Shown piece after piece: positions 26,686 to 33,714 of a stretch of 64,000 nucleotides of DNA. Positions within the stretch are counted from its first letter, which is position 1; each line of letters opens with the position of its first letter. The translations under genes were made by a program, and so were the position numbers. Location: positions 2,406,001 through 2,470,000 of the forward strand of contig NZ_CP041402.1 in the NCBI RefSeq assembly GCF_007018905.1. Reading direction: 5' to 3'. Origin of the DNA: Tardiphaga sp. vice304. Its GTDB lineage: Bacteria; Pseudomonadota; Alphaproteobacteria; Rhizobiales; Xanthobacteraceae. Under the pieces are notes generated by a model. That model saw only the letters and a program-made list of their open reading frames with translations. It ran no database searches and had not been told where the DNA came from.

Positions 26686-27357
26686 ATGAAATCTGCGGTC
26701 GTTGAACGATTTACAAAAGAGTTTGGGTCCCCGTCACGCGAGAACGTCAAGGTCAAATCGTGGAGTCTTTCCAGTGATGTTGGGGTAGTCCTGCAGATGG
26801 ACCAGCCGAACCGCGAATACGCCGCCTTTGTTTGGCTGCCTTATCCCGGTGGAGATCAGACTGTACCGGAAATTGCTCTCGAATACCCAGGCGAGGCAGG
26901 TCGACATAGCGGGACTTACCCGGTGGTCGGCTTGAGGCGTGGTGAGCCAGCCCTCAAAATGATAATCCGTAATGCAGCAGAGCTAGATGATGTAGCGCAA
27001 TATATTCGAGCGATGCTCACCAATGCCCCGCGACCCGAGGTCAAATCGCACGGTGATACGAAGGGGACGTTGAATCCGCTGGAGGCTGATGAATCGAGTG
27101 CTGATAGTGGGTCTCAACTCATCGATCCAGCATCGATGCCAAAAGCCGGACCTATAAAGCCACGCCGAGAAGCAATACCGCGAATAGTTCAGCGCGAAGT
27201 CTGGCAGCGGGATGGTGGGCGTTGCGTTGAGTGTACTACACGGGAGCGCTTGTGTTTCGACCACATCGTGCCGTTTTCGCGAGGGGGGTCAAATTCGATC
27301 AGAAATCTGCAATTGCTCTGCGAGAGCTGCAACCTCTGCAAGAGCAACCGTATCTAA
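26686..27357 (+). CDS. HNH endonuclease with unknown N-terminal domain
   Basis: A 223-residue protein. The C-terminal 60 residues are an HNH nuclease domain, with VQREVWQRDGGRCVEC, then RLCFDHIVPFSRGGSNSIRNLQLLCESCN. The paired CxxC-type cysteines would bind structural zinc, and the DHIVP histidine is catalytic. Residues 1-115 form an unrecognised domain, followed by a charged linker. I chose the ATG at 26686; an ATG at 26662 inside the IS end would add eight residues supplied by the IS. Without the IS5 copy the gene would begin about 50 bases after res, so it was probably the third gene of the restriction operon. The IS now separates it from the res promoter. Confidence 0.8.
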   Translation: MKSAVVERFTKEFGSPSRENVKVKSWSLSSDVGVVLQMDQPNREYAAFVWLPYPGGDQTVPEIALEYPGEAGRHSGTYPVVGLRRGEPALKMIIRNAAELDDVAQYIRAMLTNAPRPEVKSHGDTKGTLNPLEADESSADSGSQLIDPASMPKAGPIKPRREAIPRIVQREVWQRDGGRCVECTTRERLCFDHIVPFSRGGSNSIRNLQLLCESCNLCKSNRI

Positions 27358-27476
27358 TAGTTCTTTCAAAACTGGACGTTCAGGATGCTGCCGCCTGAAC
27401 TGCGAGGATTAATAGTCGATCGGTAAAGTCGGGTACTTGCGTCGCCAGCCAAAACTGGTTCTGACAATTCTGCGCA

Positions 27477-27643
27477 CTAGCGCCGCCTCTCGGCGCCCGC
27501 GCCCTGAACGCCGGATTGTCCAATTCCGGCGACGTATGCGCGTCTTCCAGCAGCGCCATCGCGGCGTAGGGGATGCGGTCGAGCCTGACGCTCCGCGGCG
27601 CAGCTCCTTCAGCGCCGCGCGCATCGCGGCGTCGCGGTCGAGC
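27477..27643 (-). pseudogene. Broken duplicate of the 3' end of the HTH-like gene at 28506-29198
   Basis: About 167 bases closely match the last 55 codons of the gene at 28506-29198 (DRDAAMRAALKELRRG and MALLEDAH are recognisable). A one-base loss after LRRG shifts the frame. It begins at the matching stop position and ends 3 bases before the stop of the XRE gene, so it is a relic of a duplication around the antitoxin genes. Confidence 0.75.
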
Positions 27644-27646
27644 TCC

Positions 27647-27931
27647 TCACGCCGCCGGCTTGCCCACCCGCCACTCCACCGTCAGCCCCGCTTGCGTCGC
27701 CAGGATCATCAGCGCGTCCAGGCTGAACTTGTCGATCCGTCCGCGCAGCAAATCGTTGATGCGCGGTTGCGTCACGCCGAGCCGCGAGGCTGCTTCGGCT
27801 TGCGACAGTTGCCAGCCGTCCATCGCGTCTCGGATGGCGATCATCAGGCCGGCGCGCGCCTTCATGTTGGCGGCCTCCGCCGGCGAGTTTTCAAGGGCGT
27901 CCCAGACGCTGTCGAAACGCTGCTCGGTCAT
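27647..27931 (-). CDS. XRE-family HTH protein (HigA-like antitoxin)
   Basis: A 94-residue DNA-binding protein with a single helix-turn-helix domain, visible as LSQAEAASRLGVTQPRINDLLRGRIDKFS (about 42-70; given as QAEAASRLGVTQPRINDL). The pattern IRDAMDGWQLSQAEAA and the following LDALMILATQAGL are typical of the antitoxin-type HTH_37 group that partners RelE/HigB-like toxins. No toxin ORF is visible on either side. The upstream neighbour on the same strand is a BrnA-type antitoxin gene 32 bases away, suggesting one transcript. Alternatively it is a free-standing regulator. Confidence 0.8.
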   Translation of the reverse strand: MTEQRFDSVWDALENSPAEAANMKARAGLMIAIRDAMDGWQLSQAEAASRLGVTQPRINDLLRGRIDKFSLDALMILATQAGLTVEWRVGKPAA

Positions 27932-27963
27932 CGTCGATTCCTCGCATTATCGCGCGCCGCGGC

Positions 27964-28320
27964 CTAACCCGCCTTGCGATGGGTTTCGTAGTAATGCCGC
28001 AGGATGGTGTTGATGCGGGTCTGGTAGCCTTTGCCCTGGGATTTGAACCAGCCGAGCAGATCATGATCGAGCTTGAGGCCGACCGCGACCTTGTGCGGAT
28101 GGACGATCTCGGCCTTGGCCCAGTCCTCGTCGCTCATCGGCGCGCCGTCCCTGTCGGCAGCGGCGATCGCTTCGACCTCCACGGGCGTCATCCGGTCGAG
28201 GCGCGTCCAGTCGGTCTTGCCCGTCAGCGGCACGAGGCTGCCGTCGGTTTTCCTGCCGTAGGGCTTACCGTCTACCATTATGGCCCGTGCCTTGGTGGTG
28301 CTAGTCTTGGCCTTGCTCAT
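27964..28320 (-). CDS. BrnA-type antitoxin (DUF4415 family)
   Basis: A 118-residue protein. The C-terminal third has the BrnA/DUF4415 ribbon-helix-helix pattern HKVAVGLKLDHDLLGWFKSQ followed by GKGYQTRINTILRHYYE. In known pairs BrnA binds and neutralises the ribonuclease-type toxin BrnT and represses its own operon. No BrnT-like gene (about 90 residues) is seen within the neighbourhood, so this copy is an orphan or belongs with the XRE protein encoded 32 bases downstream. A 14-bp perfect inverted repeat 45 bases upstream could be its operator. Confidence 0.8.
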   Translation of the reverse strand: MSKAKTSTTKARAIMVDGKPYGRKTDGSLVPLTGKTDWTRLDRMTPVEVEAIAAADRDGAPMSDEDWAKAEIVHPHKVAVGLKLDHDLLGWFKSQGKGYQTRINTILRHYYETHRKAG

Positions 28321-28364
28321 ACCGCTGTTGCTCCCGCTTGTTGGCCGGGTGCCAGTTAAGCTCC

Positions 28365-28409
28365 ATGCAGGACACTGAGCTAGACAAAAGTCAGATCAGT
28401 GTCCTGCAT
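28365..28409. promoter_or_regulatory. Perfect 14-bp inverted repeat upstream of the brnA-like gene (candidate operator)
   Basis: ATGCAGGACACTGA at 28365-28378 is exactly complementary to TCAGTGTCCTGCAT at 28396-28409, with a 17-base spacer. It lies 45 bases before the start codon of the BrnA-like gene and outside the REP element next to it. A role as binding site for the RHH or XRE protein is inferred; a terminator for neither neighbour is likely because no T-run follows. Confidence 0.45.
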
Positions 28410-28434
28410 GACGGCGAATCGGCGACGCGCAGCC

Positions 28435-28485
28435 CCCTCACCCGGATTGCTTTGCAATCCGACCTCTCCCCAGCGGGGAGAGGTG
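28435..28485. repeat. REP-like double hairpin
   Basis: Two adjacent hairpins: CGGATTGC-TTT-GCAATCCG at 28443-28461 and CCTCTCCCC-AGC-GGGGAGAGG at 28463-28483. It lies between the end of the HTH-like gene and the brnA-like gene. Confidence 0.7.
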
Positions 28486-28505
28486 ACGGAGCGCCATCGA
28501 ACTGA

Positions 28506-29198
28506 CTACTTCCTCCTTCTCGGCCCCCTCGGCTTGAACGCCGGATGGTCCCGCTCCGGCGGCGTATGCGCGTCTTCCAGCAGCGCCATGGCGGCTTCGG
28601 GGATGCGGTCGAGGCGGACGCCGCCGCGGCGCAGCTCCTTGAGTGCTGCGCGCATCGCTGCGTCGCGGTCGAGCCACTCTTTCCCGGTGGATGGCGCCTG
28701 GCCGGGTCTGCCGGGCCGGCCGCGGCCCTTGACGTAGAGCCGCGCCATGTTGAGCACCTGCATGGCCTCGATCAGCCGGTCGAGATCGACCAAAGGGTCT
28801 TCCCACAATTGCTGCACGCAGCGCTCGGCGAGCTCATACAATTTGTGACCGAGCAGGCGCAGCTTCAGCCTGCGGCCGGCGCGCGCGGTCGGCACGGTGT
28901 CGGTGCAGCGCGGCGCAAACGGGTGGCGCTTCCAGCCGAACCCGCGCGTCCAGACGCCGACGGTGCCGGCGCTGGTGCCGGTCCTCGCCGCGATCTGCTT
29001 GTGGGTCAGCGTGGTGTCTTCGATCAGCTGGCGCACCCGGGCCACGGTGGCATTGGTGTGCAGCCGCTTGCAGCCTTTGGGGCGGCCGCCCGCCACCGGC
29101 GGCGGGCCGTCCTCCGCCGGGGTTGGCGATATCCGCAGCACGGTGTCGTCGAGGGCGCGGATGCGGGGATGGAAGAGGGGAACGAGAGGGTCGGGCAT
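28506..29198 (-). CDS. Uncharacterised HTH-containing protein
   Basis: A 230-residue basic protein of no family I can name. The ATG at 29198 was preferred over a GTG at 29204 because GGGAG lies seven bases before the ATG. Residues about 47-85 look like a helix-turn-helix of the terminase-small-subunit/resolvase kind (VRQLIEDTTLTHKQIAART, then GTSAGTVGVWTRGFGWKR). The middle is helical and leucine-rich (KLRLLGHKLYELAERCVQQL). The tail is basic and proline-rich (ending PRGPRRRK). A perfect TATAAT promoter precedes it. A broken copy of its 3' end lies beyond the antitoxin genes. It may be of phage or plasmid origin; no function can be assigned. Confidence 0.65.
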   Translation of the reverse strand: MPDPLVPLFHPRIRALDDTVLRISPTPAEDGPPPVAGGRPKGCKRLHTNATVARVRQLIEDTTLTHKQIAARTGTSAGTVGVWTRGFGWKRHPFAPRCTDTVPTARAGRRLKLRLLGHKLYELAERCVQQLWEDPLVDLDRLIEAMQVLNMARLYVKGRGRPGRPGQAPSTGKEWLDRDAAMRAALKELRRGGVRLDRIPEAAMALLEDAHTPPERDHPAFKPRGPRRRK

Positions 29199-29230
29199 GC
29201 TCACTCCCTTTACGTTACGGACAGGCGAAA

Positions 29231-29258
29231 ATTATATACCGAATAGGGATAAAAGCAA
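29231..29258 (-). promoter_or_regulatory. Candidate sigma-70 promoter of the HTH-like gene
   Basis: On the reverse strand TTGCTT (29258-29253), 16 bases, then a perfect TATAAT (29236-29231), 33 bases before the start codon at 29198. Such an AT-rich consensus promoter is unusual in this GC-rich window and fits acquired DNA. Confidence 0.6.
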
Positions 29259-29262
29259 CTAG

Positions 29263-29409
29263 CTGTCGTTCCGGGGCGGGAGCGCGCCAGCGCGAGCGAA
29301 CCTCAGCCACTCCAGTTGGAGTGGCGGGGAACCTCGACATGTTCAGCGCAAAACACTTCGAGGTTCCGGGTTCGCGTTCGGCTGGCGCCGCCCGCGCCCC
29401 GGAACGACA
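29263..29409. repeat. REP-like repeat, TGTCGTTCCGGGGC family, right edge of island
   Basis: Arms CTGTCGTTCCGGGGCG and GCCCCGGAACGACA, with an inner ACTCCAGTTGGAGT palindrome. Related full copies are at 57270-57419 and 62354-62472 and a half copy at 20369-20407. The 413-bp gap between 29198 and 29612 otherwise holds only the two promoters listed. Confidence 0.8.
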
Positions 29410-29562
29410 AAGAGGGGGGCGGCGGCGCTACCAGCATCCATCTGCCCGCAATCGACGCGATACGCTGCCGCAAATTTAATCACCCGGCCGGGAAGCCGCC
29501 GGCCGTCTTGCGCCGGGGGTTCGCCAGCACCCATCTGGCCGCGCCGCGCCGGCGCGCGGGGG

Positions 29563-29579
29563 CTGGCACACTCCTTGCG
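29563..29579 (+). promoter_or_regulatory. Candidate sigma-54 (RpoN) promoter of the cyanate/nitrate operon
   Basis: TGGCAC at 29564-29569, five bases, then TTGC at 29575-29578 match the -24/-12 pattern TGGCAC-N5-TTGC including the key GG and GC. It lies 33 bases before the start codon, which has an AGGAGG ribosome site. Nitrogen (NtrC-type) control of a cyanate/nitrate importer is biologically sensible. No clear NtrC box was found. Confidence 0.7.
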
Positions 29580-29611
29580 TACAGATCGGTAGCGTCCACG
29601 CAGGAGGTCCC

Positions 29612-30994
29612 ATGTCCACATTCGACAATCCGTTCGATCCCGCCCGTCGTCTGCGCTCCGGCTGCCCCTGCGGCCAGCACGCCAGCGCCGAGGAACATGA
29701 CGCCGCCATGCAGCTCGCCTGCGCGGCGCCGCAGGACGAGGCGAAGCGCTATGAGGGCGTGGTCGCTTCCGCGGTGATGCGCGCGGTATTTCCGAAAGAG
29801 ATCCAGCGGCGCGCCTTCCTGAAATCGGTCGGCGCCTCGGCGGCGCTCGGCGTGCTGTCGCAGTTCTTCCCGATCAAGATGGCGACCGAAGTGTTCGCGC
29901 AAGGCGCCGGCAAGCTCGAGAAGACCGACCTCAAGGTCGGCTTCATCCCGATCACCTGCGCCACGCCGATCATCATGGCCGACCCGCTCGGCTTCTATCA
30001 AAAGCAGGGCCTCAAGGTCGACGTCGTCAAGACCGCCGGCTGGGCGGTGATCCGCGACAAGACCATCAACAAGGAATACGACGCCGCGCACATGCTGGCG
30101 CCGATGCCGATCGCGATCTCGCTGGGGCTCGGCTCGACGCCGATCCCCTATACCGTGCCGGCGATCGAGAACATCAACGGCCAGGGCATTACCCTTGCCA
30201 TGAAGCACAAGGACCGACGCGACCCGAAGGACTGGAAGGGCTTCAAGCTCGCAGTCCCCTTCGACTACTCGATGCACAATTATCTGTTGCGCTATTATCT
30301 CGCCGAGCACGGCATCGACCCCGACACCGATATCCAGATCCGCTCGGTGCCGCCGCCGGAGATGGTCGCCAATCTGCGCGCCGACAACATCGACGGCTTC
30401 TTAGCACCCGACAATATCTGCCAGCGCGCAATCTATGACGGCGTCGGCTTCATGCATCTTCTGTCGAAGGAAATCTGGGACGGCCATCCGTGCTGCAGTT
30501 TTGCGGCCTCGCGCGAATTCATCACGACGTCGCCGAACTCGTTCGCAGCCTTGACCCGCGCCATCGTCGACGCCACGGCCTACGCCTCGAAGCCGGAGAA
30601 CCGCAAGTCGATTGCGGAAGCGATCGCGCCGGCGGCCTATCTCAACGCGCCGCCGGTGGTGCTGGAGCAGGTGCTGACCGGCACCTATGCCGACGGCCTT
30701 GGCAACATCAAGGTCGATCCCAAGCGCGTCGAATTCGATCCGTTCCCGTGGCAGTCGTTCGCGGTGTGGATGATGACCCAGATGCAGCGCTGGGGCCAGA
30801 TCAAGGGCGACGTCGACTACAAGGGCGTCGCCGAGCAGATCTATCTCGCCGCCGACACCGGAAAGGTGATGAAGGAAATGGGCCTGACGCCGCCGGCCTC
30901 CGCCTACAAGTCGTTCCAGGTGATGGGCAAGACCTTCGATCCCGAAAAGCCGAAGGAATATCTGGCGAGCTTCAAGATCAAGAAGGCGACGTGA
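29612..30994 (+). CDS. Cyanate/nitrate ABC transporter substrate-binding protein (CmpA/NrtA family)
   Basis: A 460-residue periplasmic binding protein for a small anion, by context cyanate. After a 60-residue leader a Tat-like signal, QRRAFLKSVGASAALGVLSQFF (seen as RRAFLKSVG at about 66-74), ends near VFAQG. The mature part is a CmpA/NrtA-type domain (KVGFIPITCATPIIMADPLG, then FYQKQGLKVDVVKTAGWAVIRDK). The leader is odd: it holds a cysteine pair in SGCPCGQHASAEEHDAA, placed on the cytoplasmic side of the signal. It heads an operon with permease, ATPase and cyanase behind a sigma-54-type promoter. Nitrate or bicarbonate are possible alternative ligands. Confidence 0.9.
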   Translation: MSTFDNPFDPARRLRSGCPCGQHASAEEHDAAMQLACAAPQDEAKRYEGVVASAVMRAVFPKEIQRRAFLKSVGASAALGVLSQFFPIKMATEVFAQGAGKLEKTDLKVGFIPITCATPIIMADPLGFYQKQGLKVDVVKTAGWAVIRDKTINKEYDAAHMLAPMPIAISLGLGSTPIPYTVPAIENINGQGITLAMKHKDRRDPKDWKGFKLAVPFDYSMHNYLLRYYLAEHGIDPDTDIQIRSVPPPEMVANLRADNIDGFLAPDNICQRAIYDGVGFMHLLSKEIWDGHPCCSFAASREFITTSPNSFAALTRAIVDATAYASKPENRKSIAEAIAPAAYLNAPPVVLEQVLTGTYADGLGNIKVDPKRVEFDPFPWQSFAVWMMTQMQRWGQIKGDVDYKGVAEQIYLAADTGKVMKEMGLTPPASAYKSFQVMGKTFDPEKPKEYLASFKIKKAT

Positions 30995-31017
30995 GTGATG
31001 GTCCGCGCTGCTTGCTT

Positions 31018-31139
31018 CACCTCCCCCTCGAGGGGGGAGGTCGACGATACGAAGTATCGTCGGGAGGGGGTGAATGCTGAAGCGCTGTCACCCCACCCCG
31101 GCTGCTTCGCAGCCGACCCTCCCCCTCCAGGGGAGGGTG
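31018..31139. repeat. REP-like hairpin cluster between binding protein and permease genes
   Basis: Four hairpins in a row: ACCTCCCC/GGGGGAGGT at 31019-31041, CGACGATAC-GAA-GTATCGTCG at 31042-31062, CGGCTGC-TTC-GCAGCCG near 31098-31115, and ACCCTCCCC/GGGGAGGGT at 31117-31139. It lies inside an operon, just before the permease ribosome site. Confidence 0.75.
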
Positions 31140-31149
31140 GAGAACCCAC

Positions 31150-31989
31150 ATGACCTTCTCCCTTCGCTTCCGCGCAGCGCTGCTTTCGCTGCTCATCCTT
31201 GCGGCCTTCCTCGGCGTGTGGCACCTCGCCACGCGCGGCACCGGCACGGCCGCGACCATGTCGCCGGAATATGCCAAGCTGATGGGCCTCACCGCCACCG
31301 CCGGCAAATCCGCGATGCCGGGTCCGCTCGATGTCGGCGCGAAATTGTGGGAGCATCTCCGGAATCCGTTCTACGACAACGGCCCCAACGACAAGGGCCT
31401 CGGCATCCAGCTGGCGTACTCGATCGCGCGCGTGGGGATCGGCTATCTGCTCGCCGTGCTGGTGGCGATTCCGCTGGGCTTCCTGATCGGCATGTCGCCC
31501 CTGATGAGCCGCGCGCTCGATCCCTTCATCCAGGTGCTGAAGCCGATCTCGCCGCTGGCCTGGATGCCGCTGGCGCTCTACACGATCAAGGATTCCGGAC
31601 TGTCGGCGATCTTCGTGATCTTCATCTGTGCGATCTGGCCGATGCTGCTCAACACCGCGTTCGGCGTCGCCGCGGTGCGAAAAGAGTGGATCAATGTCGC
31701 GCGCACGCTGGAAGTGGGCCACCTCCGCCGCGCCTTCACCGTCATCCTGCCGGCCGCAGCACCAACCATCCTCACCGGCATGCGGATCTCGATCGGCATC
31801 GCCTGGCTGGTGATCGTCGCGGCTGAAATGCTGGTCGGTGGAACGGGGATTGGTTACTTCGTCTGGAACGAGTGGAATAATCTGTCGATCACCAATGTGA
31901 TCATCGCGATCCTGATGATCGGCGTGGTCGGCATGATCCTCGATCAGATACTGGCGCAATGCACCCGCCTCGTCACCTTTCCGGAGTAG
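31150..31989 (+). CDS. Cyanate/nitrate ABC transporter permease
   Basis: A 279-residue inner-membrane permease of the BPD_transp_1 family (NrtB/CmpB/SsuC type). It has an N-terminal membrane segment (about 7-26), then five core segments from about residue 88. The EAA loop that docks the ATPase is visible as VARTLEVGHLRRAFTVILPAAAPTI, close to the family EAA---G---------I-LP pattern. The starting region has an unusually long periplasmic loop (27-85) with few features. It starts 155 bases after the binding protein gene, behind a hairpin cluster and a GGAG ribosome site. With the ATPase gene it forms the membrane part of the importer. Confidence 0.92.
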   Translation: MTFSLRFRAALLSLLILAAFLGVWHLATRGTGTAATMSPEYAKLMGLTATAGKSAMPGPLDVGAKLWEHLRNPFYDNGPNDKGLGIQLAYSIARVGIGYLLAVLVAIPLGFLIGMSPLMSRALDPFIQVLKPISPLAWMPLALYTIKDSGLSAIFVIFICAIWPMLLNTAFGVAAVRKEWINVARTLEVGHLRRAFTVILPAAAPTILTGMRISIGIAWLVIVAAEMLVGGTGIGYFVWNEWNNLSITNVIIAILMIGVVGMILDQILAQCTRLVTFPE

Positions 31990-32037
31990 GGCGATGCGAT
32001 TTGTAATCTACATGAACGACAATCTGGCTCCTTGCGC

Positions 32038-32919
32038 ATGACCGAAAAATTCATCTCCATCGAGGGTATCTCGAAGCGCTATCCGGCGGTCGGGGGCGGC
32101 GAGGTCGCGGTGTTCGAGAACCTGTGGCTCAACGTGCCCTCCGGCGAGTTCGGCTGCGTCATCGGCCATTTCGGCTGCGGCAAGACCACGGTGCTCAACA
32201 TCCTCGCCGGGCTGGATGAGCCCTCGGCCGGCACGGTGATCGTCGATGGCCGCGAGATATCAGGTACGAGTCTGGACCGCGCGGTGATCTTCCAGAGCCA
32301 CGCGCTCTTGCCGTGGCGTACGGTGATGGGCAACGTCGCTTACGCCGTCACCTCGAAATGGCCGAAGTGGACCAAGGCGCAGGTCAAGTCGCATGCGCAG
32401 ATCTTCATCGACAAGGTCGGGCTCACCGGCGCCGAGCACAAGCGGCCGTCGGAACTGTCCGGCGGCATGAAGCAGCGCGTCGGCATCGCGCGGGCGCTGT
32501 CGATCACGCCAAAGATCATGCTGATGGACGAGCCGTTCTCGGCGCTGGATGCGCTGACCCGCGGCACGCTGCAGGACGAGGTGCGCCGCGTCACCCGCGA
32601 CACCGGCCAGACTACCTTCATGATCACCCACGACGTCGACGAGGCGATGTATCTCGCCGACAAGATCTTCCTGATGACCAATGGCCCCGGCGCCGTGCTG
32701 GCCGAAGTGGTCGAGAACCCGCTGCCGAAGGATCGCTCGCGGCTCGATCTGCACAAGCACCCGGATTATTACCCGCTGCGCAACCACATCATCGATTTCC
32801 TGGTGACGCGCAGCAAGACGTTCACGACCGAGAACCCGGATTTCGACCCGCGCCGCGTGCCGCATGTCCGCCCGGCCTCGGCGCCGCTATTCGCCGCGCC
32901 CGCAGCCGTTGCGCGCTAA
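32038..32919 (+). CDS. Cyanate/nitrate ABC transporter ATP-binding protein
   Basis: A 293-residue ATPase of the NrtD/SsuB/TauB type that drives the importer. Walker A is GHFGCGKTT, the ABC signature is [15 protein letters not shown], Walker B is [13 protein letters not shown], and the switch histidine is in MITHDVDEA. Start chosen at the ATG at 32038, six bases after an in-frame TTG; neither has a strong ribosome site, so the start could be the TTG. The C-terminal 45 residues ([16 protein letters not shown]) extend beyond the minimal ATPase as in NrtD relatives. Gene order binding protein-permease-ATPase-cyanase is that of rhizobial cyanate operons. Confidence 0.92.
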   Translation: MTEKFISIEGISKRYPAVGGGEVAVFENLWLNVPSGEFGCVIGHFGCGKTTVLNILAGLDEPSAGTVIVDGREISGTSLDRAVIFQSHALLPWRTVMGNVAYAVTSKWPKWTKAQVKSHAQIFIDKVGLTGAEHKRPSELSGGMKQRVGIARALSITPKIMLMDEPFSALDALTRGTLQDEVRRVTRDTGQTTFMITHDVDEAMYLADKIFLMTNGPGAVLAEVVENPLPKDRSRLDLHKHPDYYPLRNHIIDFLVTRSKTFTTENPDFDPRRVPHVRPASAPLFAAPAAVAR

Positions 32920-32941
32920 ATTTTCACCGAAGGAGAAGACG

Positions 32942-33430
32942 ATGATCCGTTCCGACCTCACCGAGAAACTGCTCGACATCAAGCGCGATAACGAGTGGAG
33001 CTGGAAATACATCTGCGACAAGATCGGCGGCCATTCCGAAGTGCTGATCATAGGTGCGATCCTGGGCAACATGAAATTGACAAAACCGCAGGCCGCCGCC
33101 GCGGGCGAATTGTTCGGCCTCTCGAAGAGCGAGATGCTGATGCTCAACGAGGTGCCGATGCGCGCCGAGAACGTGCAGATGCCGCCGACCGATCCTTTGA
33201 TCTATCGCTTCTACGAAATGGTGATGGTGAATGGCCCGGCGTGGAAGGCGCTGATCGAGGAAGAATTCGGCGACGGCATCATGAGCGCGATCGACTTCGA
33301 CATGGTGATGAACCGCGTCGCCAATCCCAAGGGCGACCGCGTGCAGATCACGATGTCCGGCAAGTTCCTACCATACAAATATTACGGCGCCACCGGCAAC
33401 AACCAGGAATACGGGTTCAAGGAAGACTAA
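32942..33430 (+). CDS. cynS: Cyanate hydratase (cyanase)
   Basis: A 162-residue cytoplasmic enzyme that converts cyanate and bicarbonate to ammonia and CO2, giving the cell nitrogen and removing a toxic anion. The catalytic triad of the family is present: R89 and E92 in PLIYRFYEM and S115 in GIMSAIDF. The N-terminal HTH-like part (WSWKYICDKIGG) and the C-terminal MSGKFLPYKYYG are conserved. The ATG at 32942 follows AAGGAGAAG. It is the last gene of the importer operon and is followed by a strong terminator. Its presence is the main reason to call the importer a cyanate importer. Confidence 0.97.
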   Translation: MIRSDLTEKLLDIKRDNEWSWKYICDKIGGHSEVLIIGAILGNMKLTKPQAAAAGELFGLSKSEMLMLNEVPMRAENVQMPPTDPLIYRFYEMVMVNGPAWKALIEEEFGDGIMSAIDFDMVMNRVANPKGDRVQITMSGKFLPYKYYGATGNNQEYGFKED

Positions 33431-33467
33431 GCGCGTTCCGCCGGTCTGCCGGGATCGCCAACACGAC

Positions 33468-33500
33468 AAACCGCCGCGCTGAAACCAGCGCGGCGGTTTT
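33468..33500 (+). terminator. Rho-independent terminator after cynS
   Basis: CCGCCGCGCT (33471-33480) pairs perfectly with AGCGCGGCGG (33487-33496) around a 6-base loop, followed by TTTT and preceded by AAA, so it could work both ways. Confidence 0.88.
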
Positions 33501-33714
33501 CGTAAGCATGCCTGTTACCCGGACATGCCGTTGTTGACGCGGCCGTTCGACATGCCGGTTCCCGATTGGCATGAGCCTTCGGCGCAGGGAGACAGGGACG
33601 ACAGGCGGGAGGGGCCGCCCCGGCTTTCTGGAAACCCAGCGTTTCGCGAAGAGGCCTGTTGCGGCGCGGATTTCGCGCTAGATAGAGTGACACGTCCCTC
33701 CGAGCACCCATCAT

